From assembly GCA_040878035.1 (NCBI GenBank), contig JBBDMX010000086.1, positions 9,854-73,853 of the forward strand: a DNA stretch of 64,000 bases, written 5' to 3'. The notes under the pieces were generated by a model. It searched no databases. It worked only from the letters and a program-made list of their open reading frames with translations, and was not told where the DNA came from. Of this stretch, positions 25,691-34,985 are shown piece after piece. A program made the translations under genes and the position numbers. Source of the stretch: JBBDMX01 sp040878035 (GTDB lineage: Bacteria > Planctomycetota > Phycisphaerae > Phycisphaerales > Phycisphaeraceae). Positions within the stretch are counted from its first letter, which is position 1. Every line of letters begins with the position of its first letter.

Positions 25691-27469
25691 ATGATCAAAC
25701 TATCCTTCCTGCGTGAAATTGCCCTATGCACGGCGGCGTCGCTGCTGGTCGCCGCGGGCTGTGCCAGTCCCCTGGAGCGTTCGGCTGAAGAAGCGATGCG
25801 CGAACAACTGCTGGCGTCGCACCGCCGCTATGTCTCCAGCGTCGCCGCCGGCCCGGTCATCGAGGTGTCGCGCCCGCCCAGCGAGGTCGAGCGCGAGCTG
25901 ACCCCCGAGCGCACCGCGGAGCTGGACCATATGGCAGGCCCGGACTCCTACCGCGGCCAGACCATGCGCCTGGGCCCGGACCTCCAGGGCAACAGCGAAA
26001 CCGATATGGCAGGCATCTCCCTGCGCCGCGCCATCGAGCTGGCGGTGAAGAACAACCTGAACGTCGAGGTGGCGCGACTGAGTCCGGCCATCACCCAGGC
26101 GCAGGTCATCGCCGCCGAGGCCGCTTTCGACGCCGTGTTCTATTCCACCCTGACCATCGAGCGCACCGACACGCCCCGGCCCGGCACGGCGGCGGGTGGA
26201 TTCGCCAGCGTCTTTGGCGGCGTACAGGAACGCGAAGTCGATGCGCTGACCACCGGCATCCGCAAGCCGCTGACCACCGGCGGCCAGTTCGCGGTGCAGA
26301 CCACCTTCGCGCGCAATTACGATGAGCCGACTTTCTTCCTCATGCCCGAGTATTACACCGCCAACGTCGAGATGATCATCACTCAGCCGCTATTGCGCGG
26401 CTTCGGCACGGACGTCAACCGCGCCGAGATTCTGCTGGCGCAAAGCGGTCGCCACGCCAGCGTGCAGGAACTACGCCGCGCCTTGCTCCAGACCGCCAGC
26501 GACACCGAGCAGGCCTATTGGACGCTCTACTTCGCCCGGCAACGGCTGCTGATCCAGGGGCGCCTGCTGGGGCGGACCGAGGAAGACTACGAGCGCATCA
26601 AGAAGCGACAGGACTTCGACGTCAGCCCGGTGCGCAAGACCGAGGCCAGCAGCTTCGTCGAGCTGCGCCGTTCGGAGGTGATCCGTGCCCGCCAGGACGT
26701 GCGCGTCGCGTCCGATGCGCTTAAGCGACTGATCCATTCCTCGGAACTGCCGATTTCCGGCGAGACGCTGATCATACCCTCCGATGAGCCGGCCGATGCC
26801 ACCATCCGCTTCAACCTGCTTGACGCGGTGACCACAGCCTTGCAGCGCCGGCCGGAGTTGCAGAGCGCGTTGCTACAGATTCGCGACACGGCCGTGCGCC
26901 TGCGGGTGGCGGACAACGCCCGCCTGCCGCTGCTCAATGTCTCGGCGACCATGCGTTACAACGGGCTGGGCGGCGGCGTGGACAGCGCCTATGGCCGGCT
27001 CACCGACGGCGATTTCATCGACTACATCCTGGGCGCTCAGTTCGAGCAGCCCATCGGCAACCGCGCTGCCGAGGCGTTCTACACACAGCGCTCGCTGGAG
27101 CGCCGCCAGGCCGTCACCGCGTACCAGTTGGCGGCACAGGATGTCGTGCTGGAAGTAAAAAACGCGATGCGGAATCTGCTCACGGCCTATGAGTTGATCG
27201 GCTCCTCGCGTGCCGGGCGACGTGCCGCGGCGGACAATTTGCGCGCCATCGAGCGCCAGGAAGAGGCCGGCGTCGCCCTCACCCCCGAGTTCCTGCTGGA
27301 CTTGAAGCTCAACTCGCAGCAACGCCTCGCCGACGCCGAGACGCAGGAAGTGCAGGCCCTGGCGGACTACAACACGTCCATCGCCGCCTACTACCGGGCG
27401 CTAGGCACGCTGCTGGAACGCAGTGGCATCGAGTTCCAGGACCCGACATCCGAGCGGAAGAGACAGTAA
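25691..27469 (+). CDS. TolC-like outer-membrane efflux lipoprotein
   Basis: A 592-aa outer-membrane factor. Signal peptide with lipobox ending at Cys23 (LLVAAGCASPL), then an unusual charged region to about residue 100. Two TolC-type repeats follow: LRRAIELAVKNNLNVEVARLSPAITQAQVIAAEAAFDAVFYSTL in the first, and LLDAVTTALQRRPELQSALLQIRDTAVRLRVADNARLPLLNVSATM in the second. It probably forms a trimeric channel for an efflux or type I export system. No pump or adaptor genes adjoin it. Longer than usual (about 450-500 aa). Confidence 0.82.
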   Translation: MIKLSFLREIALCTAASLLVAAGCASPLERSAEEAMREQLLASHRRYVSSVAAGPVIEVSRPPSEVERELTPERTAELDHMAGPDSYRGQTMRLGPDLQGNSETDMAGISLRRAIELAVKNNLNVEVARLSPAITQAQVIAAEAAFDAVFYSTLTIERTDTPRPGTAAGGFASVFGGVQEREVDALTTGIRKPLTTGGQFAVQTTFARNYDEPTFFLMPEYYTANVEMIITQPLLRGFGTDVNRAEILLAQSGRHASVQELRRALLQTASDTEQAYWTLYFARQRLLIQGRLLGRTEEDYERIKKRQDFDVSPVRKTEASSFVELRRSEVIRARQDVRVASDALKRLIHSSELPISGETLIIPSDEPADATIRFNLLDAVTTALQRRPELQSALLQIRDTAVRLRVADNARLPLLNVSATMRYNGLGGGVDSAYGRLTDGDFIDYILGAQFEQPIGNRAAEAFYTQRSLERRQAVTAYQLAAQDVVLEVKNAMRNLLTAYELIGSSRAGRRAAADNLRAIERQEEAGVALTPEFLLDLKLNSQQRLADAETQEVQALADYNTSIAAYYRALGTLLERSGIEFQDPTSERKRQ

Positions 27470-27563
27470 GGCTCGCTTCTTGTTAGCCCAAGCACCAACA
27501 GCGCGGGCGCACGTGAACATCTCATGGCTTGGCGCGTCTAACGTCAGGTAAGGAGCCTTACCC

Positions 27564-28853
27564 ATGACGCTCACTCGTCTGCTCATCGGATCCCTGGTGC
27601 TTTTCACGTCATCCAACCTCGCGCTGGCGCGCGGCGAAAACGATGCCCGTGAGCTAGCCGCATGCTCCAACAGCTTTGGCATCAACCTTTACCAGCACCT
27701 GGCGACCGGGCCGGGCAACGTTTTCATCTCACCGCACAGCATGCACGCGGTCCTGTCCATGACCTTACTGGGCGCCAAGGGGCCGACTGCCGAGCAGATC
27801 GCATCGGTACTGACGCTGGTGACGATGGAGCATCTTCCGGCACAGGACGGTCTGCCAGCACCGTGGATCAAGAAACTCATGCCAGAGATGATCCAGGCCT
27901 ACCCGCTATTGCTCGGTGGTACGCCCAACATGGCGGGCATCAATCCCCGTGAGGACGACAAGGATCGCGGCTTCCAGCTCAAGACTGTCAACACCGTCTG
28001 GGCGCAGAAGGGTTACCCCTTCCGCAAGGAATACCTCGACTCGCTCAAGGGCACTTTTGATTCAGGCCTGCGCGAGGTGGACTTCGTGCAGGATCCCGAA
28101 GGCTCGCGCACGACGATCAACGCGTGGGTGCAGGAGGAGACCAAGGACAAGATCAAGGACCTGCTGCCCAAGGGAATCATTGATCAACTGACGCGGCTGG
28201 TGCTGACTAATGCGGTGTACTTCAAGGCCGACTGGATATCGCCGTTCGCCAAGGAAGCGACGAAGGACGCGCCCTTTACGCTGGCCGATGGCAAGAGCGT
28301 GGACGTGCCGACGATGCACCAGGCCGCGCATTTCCAATACTTCGAGAACGTCGCGGTGCAGGGCGTGACCTTGCCGTATCAGGGCAAACAGGTGTCGATG
28401 ACAATTGTGCTGCCCAGGAAGGCCGCCGGCCTGGCGGAGGTGGAGAAGGATCTGACCGCCGATGGGCTGGGGAACTGGATTAAGGACGCCAAACGGCGCA
28501 AGGTCGTGCTGGCGTTGCCCAGGTTCAAGTTCGAGTCGTCCTACGACATGATCCCGCCGCTGAAGAAGCTGGGCATGGTCGATGCGTTTGTGCCCGGCAA
28601 GGCCGACTTTTCTGGCATCGATGGCACGCGCGAGCTCTATGTGACGGCGGTGGTGCACAAGACGTTCGTGGCGGTGGATGAAAAAGGCACGGAGGCGGCG
28701 GCCGCCACGGCGGTGGTGATTGGCTTGCGCAGCGCGCCGATGCCCGAGGAAACCGTCGAGTTCAAGGCCGACCACCCGTTCATGTTTGTGATCCGCCACG
28801 AGCCGACGGGGACGATCCTGTTCATGGGACGGATGACGGACCCGACAGAGTGA
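27564..28853 (+). CDS. Secreted serpin (serine protease inhibitor)
   Basis: A 429-aa serpin with a signal peptide (about residues 1-22, ending ALARG). Family hallmarks are NVFISPHSMHAVLSMTLLGAKG, LVLTNAVYFKADWISPF, LPRFKFESSYDMIPPLKKLGM and the closing HPFMFVIRHEPTGTILFMGRM. The reactive loop reads EKGTEAAAATAVVIGLRSAP. Its hinge (GTEAAAAT) has small residues as needed for loop insertion, so it should be inhibitory. Counting from Thr at P14 puts Arg at P1 and Ser at P1', predicting a trypsin-like target. Bacterial serpins are uncommon; here it may protect the cell envelope from its own or foreign proteases (inference). Confidence 0.93.
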   Translation: MTLTRLLIGSLVLFTSSNLALARGENDARELAACSNSFGINLYQHLATGPGNVFISPHSMHAVLSMTLLGAKGPTAEQIASVLTLVTMEHLPAQDGLPAPWIKKLMPEMIQAYPLLLGGTPNMAGINPREDDKDRGFQLKTVNTVWAQKGYPFRKEYLDSLKGTFDSGLREVDFVQDPEGSRTTINAWVQEETKDKIKDLLPKGIIDQLTRLVLTNAVYFKADWISPFAKEATKDAPFTLADGKSVDVPTMHQAAHFQYFENVAVQGVTLPYQGKQVSMTIVLPRKAAGLAEVEKDLTADGLGNWIKDAKRRKVVLALPRFKFESSYDMIPPLKKLGMVDAFVPGKADFSGIDGTRELYVTAVVHKTFVAVDEKGTEAAAATAVVIGLRSAPMPEETVEFKADHPFMFVIRHEPTGTILFMGRMTDPTE

Positions 28854-29005
28854 GATGCCGCGAGCGGCACCAGCTCCTCCGCACCGTCCATGCGTCCCTG
28901 CTTATCAGCCAGGTGTTTCAGAGATGCCAAGCAAACGGCACGCTCTACCCTCCGCATATGCCGCCACCGCGTGGTGCGCGGCCTTTGCGGTTATTCTGAT
29001 TCTTC

Positions 29006-30274
29006 GTGCAGCAGCAACTGGACATCGCGATCGTCGGCGCCGGGGCGGCGGGCCTGATGGCGGCGATATGCGCCGGCCGGGCGGCTAAGGCGCGCTCGTC
29101 CGCGGTGCCGCCGTTGCGGATCGCGGCCCTCGATGGCGCCGCCAGGCTGGGGGCCAAGATCCTCATCGCCGGCGGCGGACGATGCAATGTCACCCATGAT
29201 GTGGTGGCGCCGACTGATTTTGCCGGCGGGAACGTCAACCAGATCGCCAAGGTCCTGCGCAGCTTCAGCGTGGACGACACGGTCGCCTTCTTCCGTGATC
29301 TGGGGGTCACACTCAAGCGCGAGGAGACGGGCAAGCTCTTTCCCACGACCGATCGCGCCCAGACGGTGCTTAATGCACTGCTGCGTGCGTGTGAACAGGC
29401 CGGCGTCGCCCTGCTGACCAATCATCGCGTGGCGACGGTGATGCCGGTAGACACGGGCTTCGAGTTGGAGACGAATCAAGACGTGATCCGCGCGCGCCGC
29501 GTCATTCTCGCCACCGGCGGCAAGAGCCTGCCCAAGACCGGCAGCGATGGTTACGGCTACGAACTGGCGCGGGAGCTGGGCCATACCGTGACGCGCACCA
29601 TGCCGGGCCTGGTGCCGCTGGTACTCGAGCAGGGGCACTACCTCACGACGCTGTCGGGCGTGAGCATGGCTGTGGAGCTGACGGTGCGCAGTGGCACCGG
29701 CAAGGTGCTGCACCGTCAAAGCGGCGCGATGCTGCTGACGCACTTTGGCCTCAGCGGTCCGGCGGTGCTGGACATCAGCCGGCATCTGCTGGCGGCGCGG
29801 TCCGAAGATGCGGCGGCGGCGCTCACCGCGAATCTGATGCCGGGCGAGGATTTCCAATCGATGGACGCCCGCCTGGTACGTGCCGCCGAGCAGCAGCCGC
29901 GGGCAACGGTCTTCGCACTGCTGCGCCAAGTGATGCCCGAACGCCTGGCGGACCAGTTGCCGCGGCAGAGCGCCCAAGTCGATCCGCAGACGCCCATGGC
30001 GCAGTTGAGCAAGGACTCGCGGCGGGCGCTGGTGCGGACCCTGGTGGAGTTGCCCCTGCCGGTGACGCGCGATCGGGGGTTTCTCTTTGCCGAGGTCACT
30101 GCCGGCGGCGTGCCACTGGAGGAAGTCAGCGTCCCCACCATGGCATCGCGGCGCTGCCCGGGGCTCTATCTCTGCGGTGAGATCCTCGACGTGGACGGCC
30201 GGATCGGCGGCTACAACTTCCAGTGGGCCTGGTGCACCGGCCGATTGGCGGGCCTGGCAGCGGCGCGGACGTGA
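29006..30274 (+). CDS. HI0933/BaiN-family FAD-dependent oxidoreductase
   Basis: A 422-aa flavoprotein starting at GTG. The dinucleotide-binding motif is AIVGAGAAGLMAAI, followed by LIAGGGRCNVTH, which is diagnostic of the family. Later motifs are RVILATGGKSLPKTGSDGYG, LTHFGLSGPAVLDISRH and the C-terminal LYLCGEILDVDGRIGGYNFQWAWCTGRLAG. Some members reduce steroid or aromatic double bonds; for most the substrate is unknown. The reading frame continues past its stop into the decayed hydrolase, as noted there. Confidence 0.9.
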   Translation: MQQQLDIAIVGAGAAGLMAAICAGRAAKARSSAVPPLRIAALDGAARLGAKILIAGGGRCNVTHDVVAPTDFAGGNVNQIAKVLRSFSVDDTVAFFRDLGVTLKREETGKLFPTTDRAQTVLNALLRACEQAGVALLTNHRVATVMPVDTGFELETNQDVIRARRVILATGGKSLPKTGSDGYGYELARELGHTVTRTMPGLVPLVLEQGHYLTTLSGVSMAVELTVRSGTGKVLHRQSGAMLLTHFGLSGPAVLDISRHLLAARSEDAAAALTANLMPGEDFQSMDARLVRAAEQQPRATVFALLRQVMPERLADQLPRQSAQVDPQTPMAQLSKDSRRALVRTLVELPLPVTRDRGFLFAEVTAGGVPLEEVSVPTMASRRCPGLYLCGEILDVDGRIGGYNFQWAWCTGRLAGLAAART

Positions 30275-30301
30275 CTTGACCCGGCTCATTACGCTGCTCG
30301 T

Positions 30302-31804
30302 GTGGGAGAGTTCTTCGGTCCATCAACCAGCTATGTGCTGGCGTTTCTCCTGCCGGATCTGGGCGCGGGCAATCAGTTCGCCACCGCCGATCTTCAGTTC
30401 AGGTTGCATGAAAAGTTTGGCGAGGCTGACATCACCTACAACGCCGCCATCTGGTCGGCCATCCAGAACATCGCCGCCATGGCGCACCAGCTGGATCCGA
30501 ATCATCCGACCCTGACCACGGTGGCGGAGATCGGCGGCGAGAAGGTGCAGCACATTCACGCCCTGTGCCCGGCCATCGACATCGTGGGCATCAACACCTA
30601 CGCCGGCACTGCCTCGATCCCGCAGCGCTATCGCAAGGCCGCGCCCCATCGCGACGCCAAGCCGTACATGATCACCGAATTTGGCCCGGCAGGCGTCTGG
30701 GAGGTCCGCATGAACGACTTGGGCGCGGTTGACGAACCCAACAGCACTGATATGGTCGAGTGGTACCGCAAGGCATACCAGGACTTCGCGGGTGACACGT
30801 CACACTGCCTTGGCTCTTATGCCTTTGCCTGGGGCAGCAAGCAGGAGGCGACGGCAACGTGGTTCGGCCTGTTCCTGCCCGATGGCGCCAAGACTCCGGC
30901 GGTCGACGCCTTGGCCGAGCTGTGGTCGGGCAAGCCGCCCGCCAATCTTGCTCCGGCGATCAAGAGCCTAAAGCTCAACCAGAACGACGGCCTCAGACCC
31001 GGCGACACCATCAAGGCCACGCTCGATGCAACGGACGCTCAAGGCGATACGCTCAAGGTCACCTGGGTGCTGTACCAGGACAGCAAGAACTACCACACCG
31101 GCGGCGACGCGCAGGCTGCCCCGCCATCGTACCCCGACGCCTTCGTTACGAGCGACGCGGGCAGCGCCGAGGTGAAACTGCCCGACAGCGGTGGCCTCTA
31201 CCGGCTCTATGCCTTCGTCGAGGACGGCCAGGGCGGCGGCACGGTCGCCAACGCCCCATTGCGCGTGCAAGGCCCGCAAGCCGAGGCTCCCAGGACGCCC
31301 GCTCATGAGGCCAAGCTCCCCTTCGCCCTGGTCGCCGACCGCATCAAGCCGCCCTACATCGCCTCGGGCTGGATGGGCGACACCGCGGCCATCAGCATGG
31401 ACGAAGCGTGCATCGACAAACCCCACGGCGGCAAGACCTGCGTCCGCTTCACCTACGCCAAGGGCGACGGCTGGGGTGGCGTGATCTGGCAGAACCCCGC
31501 CAACGACTGGGGCGATCAGCCCGGCGGATACGACCTGTCCGGCGCCAAGCAACTGTCCTTCTGGGCCCGCGGCGAGCAAGGCGGCGAGAAGATCAAGTTC
31601 GGCTTTGGCGCTATCGGCCGCGACAAGGAGTATTTCGACACCGGCAAAGGTGAAGTCGAGGTCACGCTGTCTGATCAGTGGAAGCAATACTCGATCGACG
31701 TTACCAACAAAGACTTGTCACGCATCAAGTCCGGGTTCATGTGGACCTTGGGCGGACAAGGCCGACCCATCACGTTCTGACTCGACGACACCCAATTCGA
31801 GTAA
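30302..31804 (+). pseudogene. Truncated glycoside hydrolase with carbohydrate-binding tail
   Basis: The frame runs from GTG at 30302 to a TGA at 31778-31780, then reads LDDTQFE to a TAA at 31802. It holds the second half of a clan GH-A barrel: ALCPAIDIVGINTYAG, then KPYMITEFGPAGVWE with the probable nucleophile Glu. A beta-sandwich with RPGDTIKATLDATDAQGDTLKVTWVLYQD and a C-terminal carbohydrate-binding-like domain follow. The first half of the barrel is absent, and the region where the acid/base Glu is expected reads GAGNQF. Related proteins usually end in ITFYLDDxxFE, so the TGA looks like a late nonsense change. It is probably a decaying gene, with its 5' end lost at the flavoprotein junction. 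Confidence 0.65.
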
Positions 31805-31815
31805 CCACTGGGAGA

Positions 31816-31837
31816 CATACGCACTTCAGTAAGCATG
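31816..31837. repeat. 22-bp palindromic repeat, copy 3 (degenerate)
   Basis: CATACGCACTT followed by CAGTAAGCATG, the most diverged member. It lies between the convergent hydrolase remnant and the aminotransferase gene. Confidence 0.65.
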
Positions 31838-31855
31838 CGGTGCATTGACGATCAT

Positions 31856-33226
31856 TCATGACGACGCAATCTCGCGTGCCACACCTTCGAGCACCTCCAA
31901 CCCTTCCAGCATCGCCTCCCTGGTGATGATCAACGGCGGGTTGATTTTCACCGCGGCGCCGCCGAAGCCGACGGGGGCAAAGAGCATGACGCCTTTCTGC
32001 ACGCCGCGGCGGACGAATTCCCACGCCGGCTCGGGATCAGGCTCAGTCGTGCCGTTTTTGGTGAACTGCATCGAGGCGACCAATCCGGTTGCCACCACGT
32101 GGCCGATCCTGCCGCCCGACGCCGCGGCGATGCGCTGCGCGCCCTTGGCCAGCACCGGCGCTAGCTGGGCCGCGTTCTGCACCAGTTTCTCCTTGCGGAT
32201 CACCCGGAGATTGGCCAGCGCCGCGGCGGCGCACACCGTATTGGCCGAGTGCGTCGAGGTCATTTCGCCCGGGCCGTATAGGTCCATCAGTTCCTCGGTA
32301 CCCAGCACCGCTGAGAGCGGCATGCCGCCGGAGATGCCCTTCCCGCACGCGACAAGATCGGGCACAATGCCAAAATGCTGGAAACCGAACCACTTGCCGC
32401 AGCGTCCGAACCCGGCCTGGATTTCGTCGAAGATCAGCACAGCTTTGTGCTGGTCGCACCAGCGGCGCATGGCCTGGGCATAGGCCTTGGGGAACAGTGT
32501 GGCGTTACCGCCCTGGTAGGTTTCGCCCATCACGCCGCACACATCCTCGGGATTGACCTTCAACTCCGCCAGGGTCTTTTCAAACACGTCGAAGCTGACA
32601 TCCTTCTGGCGGAAGCCCTCGGGGAAGGGCACCTGCACGAAACGCGGGTCCGGCTCGCCCAGCCAGTTTTTCAGCGCGGGGCTGCCGCCGGCCCACTGCG
32701 CGCCCATGGTTCGCCCGTGGAAGCCGGAGCTAAAGGTCACCATGATGTTCTTGCGGGCTCCTCCGACCTCCAGCCCACGCGTCCGCGCCAGCTTCACGCA
32801 GCACTCAGTCGCCTCCGACCCCGTGGTCAATAGGAAGACGCGCTTGAGCGGCGCCGGCAGGAGGCGGGTCAGTTCTTCCACCAGCGCCAGGCGCGCCGCG
32901 GTGGGGAAGCAGTACGCGTGATAGAGGCGGCTAGCCTGGGCGCGGATGGCGTTGACGATTTCCGGCCGGTTGTGACCGCTCGACGTCACCAGCACGCCGC
33001 TGGAAAAATCCAGCCAGGTGTTGCCATAGGGGTCACTGATCGTCACGCCCTTGCCGTGATCCCAGATGACCGGCGGCTGTCCGCCCATGCTGCGCGGCTC
33101 CAGCTTCCGCAGCTTCTTAAGCAGCTTGATCGACTGCGGGACCGGCAGCTTGGTCACGATCTTGCGATAGCGGGTCTTGACCGGGGCAACCTTCCGCGGC
33201 ACAAGCGGGAATTCTTTCGTCGCCAT
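31856..33226 (-). CDS. Class III aminotransferase (PLP-dependent)
   Basis: A 456-aa fold-type I aminotransferase of class III. Visible features are the N-terminal WDHGKGVTISDPYGNTWLDFSSGVLVTSSGH, the phosphate-binding TTGSEATECCVKLAR, FHGRTMGAQW, LIFDEIQAGFGRCGKWFGFQ and the PLP Lys in LVACGKGISGGMPLSAVLG. Relatives act on 4-aminobutyrate, acetylornithine or similar omega-amino groups. The ATG at 33226 is used because the longer frame reads back into repeat DNA. Confidence 0.88.
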   Translation of the reverse strand: MATKEFPLVPRKVAPVKTRYRKIVTKLPVPQSIKLLKKLRKLEPRSMGGQPPVIWDHGKGVTISDPYGNTWLDFSSGVLVTSSGHNRPEIVNAIRAQASRLYHAYCFPTAARLALVEELTRLLPAPLKRVFLLTTGSEATECCVKLARTRGLEVGGARKNIMVTFSSGFHGRTMGAQWAGGSPALKNWLGEPDPRFVQVPFPEGFRQKDVSFDVFEKTLAELKVNPEDVCGVMGETYQGGNATLFPKAYAQAMRRWCDQHKAVLIFDEIQAGFGRCGKWFGFQHFGIVPDLVACGKGISGGMPLSAVLGTEELMDLYGPGEMTSTHSANTVCAAAALANLRVIRKEKLVQNAAQLAPVLAKGAQRIAAASGGRIGHVVATGLVASMQFTKNGTTEPDPEPAWEFVRRGVQKGVMLFAPVGFGGAAVKINPPLIITREAMLEGLEVLEGVAREIASS

Positions 33227-33263
33227 GTCAGCTAAGCCTTTCTGAAAAGAGAAGGAAGAGGGG

Positions 33264-33336
33264 GTGGCAAGGTGATGGAGTGGCAAGATGAAAGACAATC
33301 ACCCTGTCACCCCCCTCACCTTGTCACCTTGTCATT
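33264..33336. repeat. GTGRCAAG-type imperfect inverted repeat
   Basis: A left arm with GTGGCAAGGTGATGGAGTGG and a right arm with CACCTTGTCACCTTGTCAT. The right arm shares CACCTTGTCAC with the inverted repeat at 2573-2645. It lies between the aminotransferase and MocA-type genes. Confidence 0.6.
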
Positions 33337-33360
33337 GGCAAGTAGCGCTTCGGACTCCAG

Positions 33361-34626
33361 TCAATACTCACGGAACTTCACGCCCGCTTGCGGGCCATAC
33401 TCGATCACCACTTCGCGTCCGCCCGACAGGATACTCTTGCGGCCGGCCTCCATGACCAGCTCGTTGTAGCTGCTGTTGAAAGGCGTCGCCATGATGCCCT
33501 GGTCGTCATATTGCTTCAGGATCGCCTGGCGCCTGGTCACATCACGTTCCCCCGCGATGCCCAGGCAGGCCTTGAGAATGTATTCCACGCTGCGATGGCC
33601 ATAGCCAGAGGGCACCAGGCCCGGCCCGCCCTGGTCCAGCAGTTGGAAGTAGTCCGGATTCGGCTCGGCATACTGCGTGTCGCCCGGCTCATCGCCGGCG
33701 GCGGTGTAACTGTGCTTCACCCCGCGATCCTGATCGCTGTGACTGATCAGGCAGCCGTCGTTTTCCTGACGACACCACATGGTCATGCCCTGCGAGTTAC
33801 CCCCCGCGGCCGCATCGGGGTAGCCCAGGGCATTGGCCACGCTCAGCACCGCGCCGTTCTCCCAGATCACCCGGCCGTCGGTCCATAGGTAGCCGATCTT
33901 GCCGTTGGGATAGGCCTCCTTCACCCCGTAGAGACTGACCGCCACGGGTTTGAGGCCCGTGATGAACGCCACCAGGTCGACATAGTGGCAACCGATGTAG
34001 GTAAAGGCATCGCTATTTTCGCAGGTCAGCCAGTTCTGGAAGTTGGAATGGCGATAGTACCAGGGCTCGTGCAGATGCGCCTGGCCCAGGCGAAAGTCAC
34101 CGAACCGGCCCGCGCGGTACGACTGGCGCGCCATCAGGTTGCGCGCATCAAAGCGCTTGTGGTAGTCCACGCCGACCAGCAAGCCCTTGCTCATCGCCTT
34201 GTGGCCGATCTCCTCGGCCTGCACGTGGCTGAGCACCAGCGGCTTGACCACGCACACGTGCAGATCGCTGTCGATCGCCGCGGACACCGCGTCGTAATGG
34301 AACTGATCCGGCACGGCGATCACTGCAATCGAGTATTTGGGAGCGGCAGCCAGCACCTGCTTGAAAAGATCCGGAAACGCTTGCTTCGCATCGACTTTCT
34401 CGGGGTCCGGATGAGGAATGAACGTCTGATTCACAAACGCCTTGCGCAGGCTCGCATCGTTCTGAATATCCACCAGCGGCGAAGTATTCAGCGCGTTGAT
34501 GTGAATCTCGCCCAGCAGGCCTTCACGCTGCAAATGATAGATCGTCGGCAGTAGCTGAATCCTGGTGATCATCCCGCCACCGACGATGGTCACGCGCGGC
34601 GACGATGAATTGACATTGGAAGCCAT
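33361..34626 (-). CDS. Gfo/Idh/MocA family oxidoreductase
   Basis: A 421-aa NAD(P)-dependent sugar oxidoreductase. The N-terminal Rossmann fold begins VTIVGGGMITRIQLLP, and the catalytic-domain signature Lys is in CVVKPLVLSHVQAEEIG. HKRFDARNLMARQSY and TYIGCHYVDLVAFITGLKP are typical. Family members oxidise or epimerise sugars and inositols. The ATG at 34626 has AGGAG upstream; a longer frame would translate the ACACCAAGA tandem repeat and is rejected. The gene lies 134 bp upstream of the aminotransferase, so they may form a sugar amination or catabolic pair (inference). Confidence 0.85.
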   Translation of the reverse strand: MASNVNSSSPRVTIVGGGMITRIQLLPTIYHLQREGLLGEIHINALNTSPLVDIQNDASLRKAFVNQTFIPHPDPEKVDAKQAFPDLFKQVLAAAPKYSIAVIAVPDQFHYDAVSAAIDSDLHVCVVKPLVLSHVQAEEIGHKAMSKGLLVGVDYHKRFDARNLMARQSYRAGRFGDFRLGQAHLHEPWYYRHSNFQNWLTCENSDAFTYIGCHYVDLVAFITGLKPVAVSLYGVKEAYPNGKIGYLWTDGRVIWENGAVLSVANALGYPDAAAGGNSQGMTMWCRQENDGCLISHSDQDRGVKHSYTAAGDEPGDTQYAEPNPDYFQLLDQGGPGLVPSGYGHRSVEYILKACLGIAGERDVTRRQAILKQYDDQGIMATPFNSSYNELVMEAGRKSILSGGREVVIEYGPQAGVKFREY

Positions 34627-34680
34627 GAAAACACTCTCCTGGGGGGTTACAGACCGATGAGACCTTCGAAAAACCGGATT

Positions 34681-34882
34681 GAACCACCAAGACACCAAGA
34701 ACACCAAGAACACCAAGAACACCAAGAAAGCAAACTGAACACGAAGACACGAAGGCACGAAGAAGATGGATCAAGCAAAATCAGGAATTGCAGATAGTTA
34801 TGAATTAGGATCTTCCTTCGTGTCTTCGTGTTGATGTTCTTCCTGCCTCTTCTTGGTGTCCTTGGTGTCTTGGTGGTTAATC
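34681..34882. repeat. Inverted ACACCAAGA / ACACGAAG repeat block
   Basis: The left arm (34682-34765) is AACCACCAAGACACC then four tandem 9-bp units of AAGAACACC, then ACACGAAGACACGAAGGCACG. The right arm (34811-34882) is the inverted series CTTCGTGTCTTCGTG ... TTGGTGTCTTGGTGG. With the weaker ACAGATG elements at 34915-34975 this fills the 359-bp spacer between nuoH and the MocA-type gene. No gene is seen there. Confidence 0.85.
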
Positions 34883-34985
34883 AAAGGTCTCCGATGTCAA
34901 ATGCAGGGTTGAACCACAGATGAAGGAGATCTCCAATTCTGATTCTGATTGGGATTGATCTGTGCCCCTCCGTATTCATGTGGGG

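Noticed and set aside
31778..31780. In-frame TGA read as selenocysteine
   Set aside because: It is eight codons from the end of a protein that already lacks half its catalytic domain, there is no redox motif, and no selenocysteine insertion hairpin is evident.
34627..34758. N-terminal extension of the MocA-type protein (FLVFLVFLVFLV)
   Set aside because: It is a translation of the ACACCAAGA tandem repeat; a good ribosome binding site precedes the ATG at 34626. It only mimics a membrane helix.
34681..34882. CRISPR array
   Set aside because: The units are 9 bp, without unique spacers of constant length, and no cas gene is present in the window.
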